Shown: positions 12,859 to 22,690, counted from the first letter of the stretch. The stretch is DNA of 64,000 nt from Sipunculus nudus (GCA_026874595.1 CM049315.1:66345916-66409915); one strand, 5' to 3'. The notes: a model not told the origin generated them from the sequence alone. Made by a program: numbers and translations.

Positions 12859-13214
12859 CTAGCAATAGAAAATTCACCACAAAAATATTTAAAGTCACTC
12901 AAATAAACATTATATTCATAAGAAAAGAAAATATTTACTCCTGAAATTAATATATGATTAGCAAGAAAATAAACATTAAATTCACTGATTCTGGTTATTT
13001 TAAGATACATTTAACTGAAAAGAAAAAATACTAAATTTTCCATAAATAAATATCAAATTTGTGAGAAAAAGGTTCACTAAAAATATAAATGCAAGAAAAT
13101 ATACAAAAGCAACATATACTGACAGATCTTTGCCAAACTACATCTAAAGATGACTATGTGAGACAGATTTATGATATTTCCTCAAATGACTCATATTTGT
13201 ATAGTTAAACTTAC

Positions 13215-13315
13215 AAGAATGATTCCAGCCCTGGGCGTGGCATACAGATTTGCATTGTTTATATTGAGGATACCCCCATACCAGAAAAAGCTCAGTGCCC
13301 ATACTCTTTTGTAAA
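13215..13315 (-). CDS. ACSF2: Probable ACSF2 exon with a divergent 5' half
   Basis: The donor side is convincing: the exon ends YATPRAGIIL before GTAAGT, and ACSF2 has ATAxAGIIL immediately before VSVNPAY, with matching phase 0. A plausible acceptor is CATAG at 13,316-13,320. The 33 codons between stay open in that frame, but the first 20 do not resemble the expected KGDRxxxWGPNxxxW segment; a W-G-containing stretch appears in another frame instead. Either there is an indel (sequence error or real), or the true exon start lies elsewhere. No further upstream exons were found. Confidence 0.5.
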
Positions 13316-13731
13316 CTATGTGACACAGCAAACAGACCATAATGCCTCAGAGCTTACCAGCCACTTGCAGCTGGCAATAAATTACTTAGGAAAGAAAAGT
13401 ACAACAACTACTGGAAGATGATCTAAGACACAGGAGGCTGGATTGACCAGAGGTACATAAACAAAAAGGTACAGCATCAAGGGGCAACACTGGATGGGGC
13501 TAATGGTTGTCAAGTATCAGACGATTCAGAGAAATTAAGGGAAGTGTCTAGGCAGCTGTGGAGTGACAGACCCCCGGACTGTCTAGGCAGCCGACACTGC
13601 CTAGACAGTCCACTTGCCATCCATTGCGCAGCAGACAATGCTTTAATTGATATCACTAAGTGTCAGCTGCCTCGGTGTTTGACATTCTAGACCTAGTAGT
13701 AATAGTTAGTAAAATATTGCTGAATAAGAAA
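13316..13731. other. Unassigned region with a perfect hairpin
   Basis: No gene recognised. Contains the 36-bp inverted repeat at 13,576-13,611 and a nearby direct partial copy of one arm (GTCTAGGCAG, about 13,547). Confidence 0.5.
13576..13611. repeat. Perfect 15-bp inverted repeat with 6-base loop
   Basis: Arms GGACTGTCTAGGCAG and CTGCCTAGACAGTCC flank CCGACA. Could extrude as a cruciform or fold as an RNA hairpin; nothing ties it to a known family. Comparable TCTAGAC-rich palindromic runs lie inside RC-E copies near 38,314-38,372 and 48,930-48,973. Confidence 0.9.
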
Positions 13732-16437
13732 CAAGGCCTACAGGCCTAATGCAAACCTGTGCAATGAGATTACACCAGGTATAATGCTTCAATGCTGGAC
13801 CATTACTTTTCAAGAACATGTGTAACATGTATATGAACAATGCAAGTACTAAACACTTACGACAAAAAACAATTAAACAAACATCACTGCTGCAATTCTG
13901 GCATGGGTGCACACAACACAAAAACTAGAATATGAGTAGTCAACAAGGGACTACGTGTATCCGCCAAAATCAGAGTAGGAAAGGTGAAGTGAGGCATGGA
14001 TTGAGTGGCAAGGGGAAATAGAGTGAGGTGTGTTGCATAATAGCCTGGATGTCTGCAGCCAAAATATGTATGTAGGTTGCGCCACCTACCACAAATCGAG
14101 AAAGCTATCAAAGATGTATAAACATGCAAAATTTTAGACAGATAAGTCACACCACTACTGAGATATGAGTGATTTTAGCCCACGGCAGACAAAGAGAAAG
14201 ATGCTGTGCAAAAATGGTGGCAGGTGGCACCACCAATTTTATGTATGATTAAGAGCTATGTGAGATCTATAAACATGCAAAGTTTTTGCCCAATCGGTCA
14301 AATGGTTCCTGAGATATAAGCTTGGATGTCTGCAGCGTAAATTTGAATGTAGGTGGCGCAACCTGTCATTAAACAAGAAAGCTGTCAAGGATGTATAAAC
14401 CTGCAAAATTTCAGGTGGATAAGTCAAACCACTGCCGAGATATGAGTGATTTTATTCCAAGGCAGATGAACAGACGGATGCTGTGCAAAAATGGTTGCAA
14501 GTGGCGCCACCAGTTTTGTGTATGATAAAGACCCATGGGAGATCTATAAACATGCAAAATTTTGTAGTTGGCGCCACCTGTCATAAAATCAAGAAAGCTC
14601 TCCATGATTTATACACATGCAAAATTTCAGGTGGATAAGTCAAACCACTACTGAGATATGAGTGATTTTAGCCCACAGCAGACAAACAGACAAGTGGCAC
14701 CACCAATTTTGTGTATGATTGAGAGCTATGTGAGATCTATACACATGCACAATTTCATGGGGATATGTCAAACCAGTCCTGAGATATAAGCCTGAATGTC
14801 TGCAGCATATACATAAATGTAGGTGGCGCCAACTGCCACAAAATCCAGAAAGCTATCCAAGATGTATAAACCTGCAAAATTTTAGGCAGATATGTCAAAC
14901 CACTGCCGAGATATTAGTGATTTTATCCCACGGCAAACAGACCGATGCTGTGCAAAAATGACTGCAGGTGGCGCCACCATTTTGCATATGATAAAGAGCT
15001 ATGTGAGATCTATAAACATGCAAAATTTTTGCCCAATCGGTCAAATGGTTCCTGAGATATGAGCTTGGATGTCTGCAGTGTAAATTTGAATGTAGGTGGC
15101 GCCACCTGTCATAAAAATCAAGAAAGCTGTCAAGGATGTATAAACCTGCAAAATATCAGGTGGATAAGTCAAACCACTGCCCAGATATGAGTGATTTTAT
15201 CCCAAGGCAGATGAACAGATGGAAGCTGTGCAAAAATGGTTGCAGGTGGCTCCACCATTTTTAGTGTATGTTATAAAGCTTTCCAAGGGCTACATTTGTG
15301 CAAAATCTTTAGTCTTATCATTCAAACGGTTCCGGAGATATGTGGGTTTATGTGTGGAAACAGACGCACAAATGGTCGTTGGGCAGAAAGGAAAGGTCAG
15401 AGGTCAACCAAAAATGAGGGCGCAGCAGTTCACATGTGACCGATCATAATTCCAAATTTTAAAAAATTCTGCCCAGAGGTTATGGAGAAGTTCTCCAGAA
15501 ACCTATGCGGCGATGGCAGCAGCGTCTGCGTCCGACTGAAAACATAGTATCCTCTGTTTTGGTGGATACAATGATTGTAGCTGGCACCATCAGTCTTATA
15601 TACAACGAAGAGATATATACATTTGCCCAATGTCAGACTGATATGTCAAACCCTTCCTGTGAAATAAGCAGGGACATACACTGTGCAAAAATTGTAGGTG
15701 GCACCAACAGTCTTGTACACTATAAAGCTACCCGATATGTATAAACATGCCCAATTTTAGGCTGATGTATCAAATTCCTCTGTAAAAATAAGTAGGCGCA
15801 TACACTGAAAAAGTCAATGTAGGTGGCACCACCTGTCTTGTAAATGAGAATACCGTCAATGAAGCATAGACAGTCCAAAATATCAGTCCAATACATAAAA
15901 AATTCCCTTGAGTTTGATGCACTGGGCTGACAAGGCTTAGGTGAGTAAGGCAGTTGCCCCTGAGTGACCTGTGACAAATTGCTGCCTCAAGCTACTGCAC
16001 TGAGTGAACTCTTGACCTGCACCTGGCCAGACTGAGTGAACTTTTGACCTGTACCTGGCTGCACTGAGTGAACTCTTGACCTGCTGCATAATCTGACACA
16101 GTTGACAGTCTGCCAAAGCTATAAATAGATTCAGGCTGAACTTTGGTGCCAAATATGATTCAGTGAGCAGTCTGCCAAAGCTATAAATAGAATGGAGCTA
16201 CTTCACTGAGTGAACTCTTGACCTATACCTGGCTGCACTTCTTCCAATCCTGGCACTGTGCCAAAACTAATTTTAGAGCTGTCATCATCTTGGCTAATCG
16301 CCAACATCAAGGCACTTGCAATCTGCCAATGGTAAACCAAGTGCTGCCATCTGTACAGAAAAGTGGTCCATACTTGAAATAACTTTGAAATTTATTTTCC
16401 CAATACAAAATGCTTTTCAGCTGACTTTTTAAAAAAA
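13732..16437 (-). mobile_element. RC-E element carrying an RC-A insertion
   Basis: The 3' end (minus sense) on plus reads CAAGGCCTACAGGCCTAATG: an AGGCCT/AGGCCT palindrome, followed by a diverged GCAAACCTGTG subterminal repeat. The segment after it (ATAATGCTTCAATGCTGGAC) is repeated at 16,491. RC-A is inserted at 13,925-15,571. Sequence after 15,571 consists of units with GGTGGCACCAxC palindromes, then repeated ACTGAGTGAACTCTTGACCT blocks (15,990-16,230). Its other end was not defined; it runs into the next RC-E copy. Confidence 0.6.
13925..15571 (-). mobile_element. RC-A element, complete, exact boundaries from an empty site
   Basis: Starts on plus with CTAGAATATGAG, then hairpin GTAGTC..GACTAC and TGTATCCGCCAAAATCAGAG; ends with a diverged CTCTGTTTTGGTGGATACAA. 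Removing CTAG...ATACAA restores ACAAAAA|TGATT, which is the sequence of the uninterrupted paralogue at 16,609-16,620. There is no target duplication, and insertion is between A and T, as for Helitrons. The core holds alternating palindromic units. A direct repeat AGGTCAGAGGTCA lies at 15,394-15,406. No protein is encoded; short frames are repeat shadows. Confidence 0.85.
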
Positions 16438-17337
16438 AAAGGCCTACAGGCCTAATGCGAATCAGTGCATTGGCAAATACACCAGGTATAATGCTTCAAT
16501 GCTGGACCATTACTTCTCATTTATGAGAACAATGCAAGTACTAAACATTTTGAATAAGAAACAATTGCACAAACATCACTGCTGAAATTCTGGCATGGGT
16601 GCACACATTACAAAAATGATTCTAGCTGGCACCACCAGTGTTGTATACAACAAAGCTATCAGAGATATATACATATGCCCAATTTCAGACTGATATATCA
16701 AACCCCTCCTGAAAATAAGCAGGGACACACACTGTGCAAAAATTATTGTAAGTGGTGCCACAAGTCTTGTATACGACAAAGCTATTCAATATGTCTATAT
16801 ACGCCCGATTTCAGGCTGATATATCAAAATCCTCTGTAGAAATAAGCAGGCACATACACTGTGCAAAAGTCACTGTAGGTGGCGACACATGTCTTGTGAA
16901 CGAGAAAGCCATCAAAGACAAAGACAGGTCAAAATATCAGGCCAATACATCAAAATTGCCTTGAGTCTGATGCATGGGGCTGGCCAGGCTTAGGTGAGAA
17001 AGGCATTTGCCCCGAGTGAACTGTGACAAATTTGCTGGCTCAGGCTACTGCACTGAGTGAACTCATGACCTGCACCTGGCTAGACTGAGTGAACTCTTGA
17101 CCTGTTGCATAATCTGACACAGTTGGCAGTCTGCCAAAGGTATAAATAGATCAAGGCTGAACTATGGTGCCAAATCTGATGCAGTGGGCAGTCTACTAAC
17201 ACTTTAAATAGAATGCAGCTACTGCACTGAGTGAACTCCTGACCCATACCTGGCTGCACTGAGTGAACTCTTGACCTGTTGCCTAATCTGATACAGTTGG
17301 CAGTCTGCCAAAGCTATAAATAGATCGAAATAGTAGG

Positions 17338-17476
17338 TGTGATGTTCAACAAGTCCGCCATGATACATACAGACTCTTTATTCATACACATACACAGCGG
17401 AGGTTGTTCCGTGCAACAAAATAGTTCACGGTGTCATGCAAAGTTATGTTTCATTTTTATATACGGTGATATCACA
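17338..17476 (-). repeat. 3' LTR, 139 bp
   Basis: Bounded by TG...CA in element sense (TGTGATATCACC at the 17,476 side, GAACATCACA at the 17,338 side). Contains TATATAAAA near its start and AATAAA near the middle. Four differences from the 5' LTR. Confidence 0.93.
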
Positions 17477-17484
17477 TCCCCCTT
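17477..17484 (-). other. Polypurine tract
   Basis: In element sense the LTR is preceded by AAGGGGGA, the purine run expected to prime plus-strand synthesis. Confidence 0.85.
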
Positions 17485-17818
17485 ATCGTAAAAAAATAAG
17501 AATGTTCATCTAATGACCAGAATAAAATATGTCATCATATACATGTTATATGGCATGGCGTGTTAGTATGACATTTCAGGTACCATAGAAAAATAAAGGA
17601 TATGTTATCTTACAACTGTGTTGTATGGGTGTATGAATGGTTAAACATATATGACATGAAGCACAAAACAGACAATAAGTCCATCAAAGTTTACACTGAT
17701 TCTGTGCTTACTTAACCTTAAAGTGCTTTGGTTAGAACATCAAAATGTTGTTCAAAAAATGCTGTTACTGTCCAAAATCTTATGTAAATATTACTTAAGT
17801 ATAAAAAAATAAATATCT

Positions 17819-20800
17819 TCAATCTTGAAATCGTTGTGGCGTTCGAATAATACGACCATATCTCGTTGTGGGCTGTGTGGCCTTTTGTCCAAGTTTCTCA
17901 CTGGGAGTTGTTTTTTGTCCGTTGTCACGAGGCTGTTGTTGTTGTGATTTTACATCTTGCTTTGTTATTGGTGTTTTGGTTAACTCACTTGTTAGTGGTT
18001 TGGCGAATGTAACAGATTTAGGTATCGTACCTGTGTTGTTATTAGTGTTCTTTGTTACACACGGTTTAGTGCTCGACACCGGTTGCCTCGGAATATCATG
18101 GATTTGAGATCTGTTTCTCCTTAGGTGTTTACCGTTTGAGGTTTGAACAATGTAGCTTCTTGGCTCATCAGCTTTTTTCACAACCGTTGCGGGATACCAT
18201 TTTTGTGTTTGTGGATCTAGGACAGTTACTCTTTGTCCTGTGTATAGTGGTGGTAGTTCTTTTGCTTTTTGATGGTGGTACAGTTTTTGTTTGTCTTTTC
18301 TTTCTTCTAATCTCTGTCTCACAATATCCTTGTTCTGTGGTTTAAAGACAATCTTACTTGGGAGTGTATCGTTCACTTTCCTTTGAAACATCAGTTCTGA
18401 TGGGCTGTCAATCTTACTATCAATGGGTGTAGTCCTTAATCTGAGTAGAGCTAATTGTACATCCTCGTTTGCTTCTAGAGCTTTTGTTATGGTGTGTTTG
18501 ACAGTTGCTATCTGCCTTTCTATGAATCCATTCGACCTTGGGTACTGTGGGGATGATGTATCATGTTGTATACCCCATGCGGTCACAAAGTTTTGAAATT
18601 CTCTCCCGACGTAATGTGGGCCGTTATCTGATCGAATGGAAGTAGGTACACCAAAGATACTACAGTATCTCCTGAAGATGTCAGCAACAACACCTGATGG
18701 CGAAGGTACAGGTAATTTCTCTACAATAGGGAACTTAGTGTAATAGTCAGCTATAATCAAGTACTGCTGACCCTTTATCTCAAATAGATCAGTGCCTAAC
18801 TGCATCCATGGGCATGTAGGAATATCTGTTTGCATAAGAGGTTCTGGCGCTTGTTTTGGCATGTTTGTCTGACATACTGTACACTGTTTGCACATAAGCT
18901 CAATGTCTTTGTTCATATATGGCCAATATACATCTTTCCTGGCTCGTAGCTGCCTTTTGATTATGCCTAGGTGACCAGTATGCAAATTAACAAGAATTCC
19001 CTGCCTGAGTGGCTCTTGAATAAATATACGCTCACATTTCATGATGAGTCCGTCATCAATGGCTAATTCATCCCGAATGGACCAAAACTGCTGTAAATCT
19101 CTGGGCAGTTGTTTCATCCTAAGTAGCCATCCATGGAATACAATACGTTTGAGTTCACTCAGTGTTGGATCTGCCTGTGTTGTTTCTTTGATATCGTTCA
19201 GCTTGTCTTGGCTAAACTGTATATGTTCTACACAAACATTGATGGGCACATCCTCAACGTTTAGCGGGTTTGGCAATCTGCTTAGTGCATCAGCGAGTCC
19301 AATATCTTTTCCAGGGCAATATTTCACAGTATAGTCATAACCTTGTATATCAAGAATCATAGCTTGTAGTATGGGTGGGGCTGCGTTGATTGGTTTCTTG
19401 CAAATCATCTCTAATGGCTTGTGATCAGATATCACGGTGAATGGTCTGTTGTAGAGATACACGTGAAACCGCTTAACACCAAATGTTACTGCCAACATTT
19501 CACATTCTATGTTGACATAGCGTTTCTGTGTATCCGACAATGCTTTGCTGGCGAATGCTACAGGTCTGGTTTCCTGCGTATAAGTACCATCTGCATTCTT
19601 ATCCGGTTGTAGCAATGCAGCTCTCAGCCCTTTCTGACTTGCGTCAACCATTAAGTATGTTGGTGTGTTGATGTCATAGTATTTCAAACAAGCTTCTGAG
19701 CTTATAGTGTTTTTAAGCTCTTGGAATAGATGGTGATAATCCTCTGACCACTCAAATGGTACGTCTTTGCCCAGGAGGGCTCTCAGGGGTTCTGCCTGAG
19801 ATGATAGATTACGAATGAATGGTGCTAGGTATGTGATGGCTCCTAAGAATTCTTGCAGTTCTGTTTTGTTCTTAGGATCGGGCATAGTTTTCAAATCCTC
19901 AACCTTTCTTGGATCCGGCTGCATACCGTGAGCGTTATACACCATACCGTAGAATTCAATTTGTGACTGCTTGATTTCACATTTTCGAGAATTGAATGTC
20001 AAACCATTTTCTTTGGCAATTTGCATCAGCTGTAGAAGTCGTTGGTCATGGTTGGATTCGTTTTCAGCATATACAACTATGTCGTCAGCGACATTGATAA
20101 CACCATTGCACTGTTCGATAATGGAGTTCATACGCTGCTGAAACAAGTCTTGAGAGACCGAAAGTCCAAACGGAAGACGACGAAACATGTATCTCCGAAA
20201 AGGAGTTCTGAAGGTTGTTAATGATTGGCTATCGGTATTTAGTCTGACACTCCAATAACCAGATTTGGCGTCCAACTTGGAAAATATAGTAGCGTTGTTA
20301 AATTTGTAGTTCAGCTCCTCCAGCGTTGTGATTTTATGTGGACATCTCTTTAAAGCATTGTTTAATTTCCGCAGGTCAAGACATACGCGCATAGATCCAT
20401 CACGTTTGATACTGGTGGTCATACTACTGCACCAGTCCGAGTGCTGATGATTCTTTGTAATAACGCCTTGTTGCTCCATTTTATCCAATTCTGATTTCAG
20501 TTTGTCCCTGAGGTGAATAGAATATTTCCTCGGCGGATCAATGAATGGTGTGGCGTCATCCTTTAGATACAAGTGCGCTTCCCCTGGCAAGTTGCCAATT
20601 CTATCAAACTGTTCAGGAAATCTGTTAACAAGGTCTGTTACAGATGTGATTGATGCATCGTTGTTGTTGATATGGTTAACTGGAGATTGCTGGCTCAACG
20701 AACAGTGTAAAGTGACAACACAAAGTTTCTCGCATGTTTCAAGACCAAGAATAGCTGGGCCAGTTACATCAACAATGTAAAATGCAGTGGCTGTCCAGTC

Positions 20801-21121
20801 AGTATCTCCATACTTGCATGGTATGATTATGCTACCATAACACTTAATAGGCGTACCGTTATATGCGACAAGTTTAGTGTCCCCTGGTGGTGTGATTTTC
20901 CTATAATCAGGGTAACCCTCATTGTCTAGCAGTTCCGGCATCATTTGACGAAATGTGCGTACAGGGATGGTGTTTCCCTGAGCTCCAGTGTCAACTTTAA
21001 ATTTTATGAATCGTTTGATCGGTTTTCCATCTTTGTTAAGTGTGTCTTTACCTGTTAAGTGTATTTCTATATTTGTGAATGCCTGATCACGACTTCCAGC
21101 GGTGATCTCACTACTGCTGAT
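17819..21121 (-). CDS. pol: Pol polyprotein: protease, reverse transcriptase, RNase H, integrase
   Basis: The frame is open from the UGA at 21,122-21,124 to the UGA at 17,819. The first Met is only at 20,944, downstream of the protease motif VDTGAQGN (about 20,974-20,994), so translation must come from gag. Positions counted from that Met: RT LDAKSGYW (D225) and VADD (D287, D288) where most relatives have Y/FxDD; RNase H D434, E480, D507, D552 with LADALSRLP; integrase zinc motif H655, H658, C685, C688 and catalytic D719, D773, E809 with 35 residues between the last two; a basic C-terminal tail. One oddity is R441 in GLRAALLQ, usually GLGAALLQ. All catalytic residues are present. Confidence 0.95.
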   Translation of the reverse strand: MSSSEITAGSRDQAFTNIEIHLTGKDTLNKDGKPIKRFIKFKVDTGAQGNTIPVRTFRQMMPELLDNEGYPDYRKITPPGDTKLVAYNGTPIKCYGSIIIPCKYGDTDWTATAFYIVDVTGPAILGLETCEKLCVVTLHCSLSQQSPVNHINNNDASITSVTDLVNRFPEQFDRIGNLPGEAHLYLKDDATPFIDPPRKYSIHLRDKLKSELDKMEQQGVITKNHQHSDWCSSMTTSIKRDGSMRVCLDLRKLNNALKRCPHKITTLEELNYKFNNATIFSKLDAKSGYWSVRLNTDSQSLTTFRTPFRRYMFRRLPFGLSVSQDLFQQRMNSIIEQCNGVINVADDIVVYAENESNHDQRLLQLMQIAKENGLTFNSRKCEIKQSQIEFYGMVYNAHGMQPDPRKVEDLKTMPDPKNKTELQEFLGAITYLAPFIRNLSSQAEPLRALLGKDVPFEWSEDYHHLFQELKNTISSEACLKYYDINTPTYLMVDASQKGLRAALLQPDKNADGTYTQETRPVAFASKALSDTQKRYVNIECEMLAVTFGVKRFHVYLYNRPFTVISDHKPLEMICKKPINAAPPILQAMILDIQGYDYTVKYCPGKDIGLADALSRLPNPLNVEDVPINVCVEHIQFSQDKLNDIKETTQADPTLSELKRIVFHGWLLRMKQLPRDLQQFWSIRDELAIDDGLIMKCERIFIQEPLRQGILVNLHTGHLGIIKRQLRARKDVYWPYMNKDIELMCKQCTVCQTNMPKQAPEPLMQTDIPTCPWMQLGTDLFEIKGQQYLIIADYYTKFPIVEKLPVPSPSGVVADIFRRYCSIFGVPTSIRSDNGPHYVGREFQNFVTAWGIQHDTSSPQYPRSNGFIERQIATVKHTITKALEANEDVQLALLRLRTTPIDSKIDSPSELMFQRKVNDTLPSKIVFKPQNKDIVRQRLEERKDKQKLYHHQKAKELPPLYTGQRVTVLDPQTQKWYPATVVKKADEPRSYIVQTSNGKHLRRNRSQIHDIPRQPVSSTKPCVTKNTNNNTGTIPKSVTFAKPLTSELTKTPITKQDVKSQQQQPRDNGQKTTPSEKLGQKATQPTTRYGRIIRTPQRFQD

Positions 21122-21124
21122 TCA
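21085..21124 (-). promoter_or_regulatory. In-frame UGA between gag and pol with downstream stem: candidate readthrough site
   Basis: In element sense the codons run CGA TTA TGA ATC AGC AGT. Downstream, GATCAC (21,107-21,102) can pair with GTGATC (21,090-21,085) around an 11-base loop. The stop lies exactly between the gag basic tail and the protease, in a frame otherwise open for more than 1,400 codons. Stop-codon suppression between gag and pol is known in some retroelements (for example UGA in the Candida element pCal/Tca2). A simple point mutation, such as CGA to TGA, is the alternative. Confidence 0.55.
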
Positions 21125-22048
21125 TAATCGTATCTCATCGTATGCAACAGTGTCAAATGTTTCGGTATTGTTGTCTGGATTTTCTAACTCAACACTATGT
21201 TGTCTTTCAACGCGATTATGTCTTTGCCGTTGGCTGCTAGGACGTCTGTCCCGTCTGCGAAATCTTTCACGTGAAGTAGGTCTGCCCCTCTGTTGAGGTC
21301 TCAATTTGAGGCACATTTTCTGGTAGTGTACGATAAGTCCACATGCGTGACATTTAGTGCTGATCGCTGGACACGCGCTAAATAAGCGTTTGTGGTTCCT
21401 CCCACACCGTTTACACACAGTACTGGTTCGCTGAGTTTTGTTGTTATTTTTGACTACATAATCAACTGTGCTTGTCCATTGTTGAAGTGTTTTATCTTTT
21501 AAATGTTTCATGTTAGCAATCATGTTTTCGTGTTTGCGGCCTTCCGCGAGCACAGTTTCAAGCGACGTATTGCAGATGTTAGGGCCTAGGTCTAGTAGCC
21601 ACTTTTGAAAGTCAGGTATAGGAGTGCTAGCCAAAATCTGAATAATAATGTTAATAGATTCTTCATCAGTACTAATAAAGCCACAGTCTGCTGTTTTTGA
21701 TTTCAGCCTGGTGTAAAACTCATCAAGTGTTTCATGTTTATCTTGATACATAAAATGAAGATCAAGCATAGCAGCTGCTGGGTTAGGTTTCATGACGTGT
21801 AAGCGTTCTTCAAACTTGCTTAATATTATTGAGGGGTTCTTACGCTGCTCATCTGTTAACTGGAATGTGTTGTAAATACATAAGCCTTCATCGTCCATAC
21901 CTTCTAATAAGTACGGCGCCAAATGTTCACCTACTTTTCCTGAAGTAGAGGAGTATATAGACATACGTTGTTTCCATATGGAAAATCTATCAGCTAGTCC
22001 AGTTTTGTTAGAAAACTCTATTTTCGGCGGCGCCCGTGCTAATGCCAT
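21122..22048 (-). CDS. gag: Gag
   Basis: Start chosen at the Met at 22,048 (MALARAPPKIEF), where the Mag-type gag similarity begins; the frame stays open upstream to a Met at 22,282, but that extension is hydrophobic and unlike gag. The protein has an alpha-helical capsid-like region, then two cysteine clusters: CKRCGRNH...C and the canonical CCHC knuckle CHACGLIVHYQKMC. A basic tail rich in Arg follows (RGRPTSRERFRRRDRR), then an acidic end before the UGA. It would assemble particles and bind element RNA. Confidence 0.85.
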   Translation of the reverse strand: MALARAPPKIEFSNKTGLADRFSIWKQRMSIYSSTSGKVGEHLAPYLLEGMDDEGLCIYNTFQLTDEQRKNPSIILSKFEERLHVMKPNPAAAMLDLHFMYQDKHETLDEFYTRLKSKTADCGFISTDEESINIIIQILASTPIPDFQKWLLDLGPNICNTSLETVLAEGRKHENMIANMKHLKDKTLQQWTSTVDYVVKNNNKTQRTSTVCKRCGRNHKRLFSACPAISTKCHACGLIVHYQKMCLKLRPQQRGRPTSRERFRRRDRRPSSQRQRHNRVERQHSVELENPDNNTETFDTVAYDEIRL

Positions 22049-22494
22049 GACTGAGAACACAGTGTGTAATGTCAGTAGTACCAAAATTGTACGACAGATG
22101 GCGATAAAGTACAGTGTCACTGAACTGGGACGTTTCATATGCGTTGTATATGACAGCGGCACGTATAGCTCAAAAGGATTTGCTGGGCAAATAAATGTAC
22201 TCACAGTCAGATGACACGAAAGTATGTTCATATAATACACAATATCACTGTGATAAGTTGTATCCGTTGCTATCAGCGTCAATGCAGAACTTACAATTCA
22301 GCGTTCAGACGATATACACGTGTTTGTAATCGTCCGCAAGTAGTTCCGAGTTCTGATCAGTTACGATCAATGAATGTTCAAAATTTCTCGCTTGACACTC
22401 TGTGTTGTATGTTGTAATGTCCGGCAAAATCGTCTACCTGAGTTGTCAACGAATTTTCAGCAGTGTTAGCTTCGTATTTTAGTGAGGATTGCGA
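22049..22494 (-). other. Retrotransposon 5' leader
   Basis: Untranslated region between the primer-binding site and the chosen gag start. Contains an in-frame upstream Met at 22,282. Nothing else recognised. Confidence 0.6.
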
Positions 22495-22514
22495 TATCCC
22501 ACTAGCTGCCACCA
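22495..22514 (-). other. Primer-binding site
   Basis: Directly after the 5' LTR, element sense begins TGGTGGCAGCTAGTGGG. The initial TGG complements a tRNA CCA end. The tRNA was not identified. Confidence 0.75.
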
Positions 22515-22653
22515 TGTGATGTTCAACAAGTCGGCCATGATACATACAGACTCTTTATTCATACACATACACAGCGGAGGTTGTTCCGCGCAACAAAATA
22601 GTTCACAGTGTTATGCAAAGTTATGTTTCATTTTTATATACGGTGATATCACA
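22515..22653 (-). repeat. 5' LTR, 139 bp
   Basis: Mirror of the 3' LTR with four substitutions. In element sense TATATAAAA lies about 12 bases from the LTR start, and AATAAA near base 95. Both would serve transcription and 3' processing of the element RNA. Confidence 0.93.
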
Positions 22654-22690
22654 GTAGCCACACTATTGCATAAGCTCATGCAGGGGTCTT

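Larger units (their letters stand above)
17338..22653 (-). mobile_element. Ty3/Gypsy LTR retrotransposon, Mag-like, 5,316 bp, nearly intact
   Basis: Both LTRs, primer site, gag, pol and polypurine tract are present in order on the minus strand. Flanks read GTAGG before 17,338 and GTAGC after 22,653, a 5-bp target duplication with one mismatch. The LTRs differ at 4 of 139 positions by eye, implying a fairly recent insertion. The protease-RT-RNaseH-integrase order is Ty3/Gypsy; the paired cysteine motifs in gag and a short LTR suggest the Mag lineage (inference). There is no envelope-like gene. Gag and pol are in one frame, split by a single UGA. Confidence 0.93.
16438..22690 (-). mobile_element. 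RC-E element interrupted by an LTR retrotransposon
   Basis: Second RC-E copy: palindrome GGCCTACAGGCC at 16,441, the ATAATGCTTCAATGCTGGAC block, GGTGGC-type palindromic units at 16,628, 16,754 and 16,878, then ACTGAGTGAACTCTTGACCT repeats with GGCAGTCTGCCAAAG between them (17,040-17,330). The far end, CCACACTATTGCATAAGCTC at 22,658-22,677, corresponds to GC(A/C)CTATCGCATAAGCTCAC at other RC-E ends. The Ty3/Gypsy element at 17,338-22,653 sits just inside that end. Confidence 0.6.

Noticed and set aside
13340-13372. Upstream ACSF2 exon suggested by a PAASG-like peptide before GTAAGC on the minus strand
   Set aside because: It would leave an intron of about 37 bp before the next exon, and the rest of the segment does not match.
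17868-18345. Plus-strand frames inside the retrotransposon
   Set aside because: Antisense shadows of pol.
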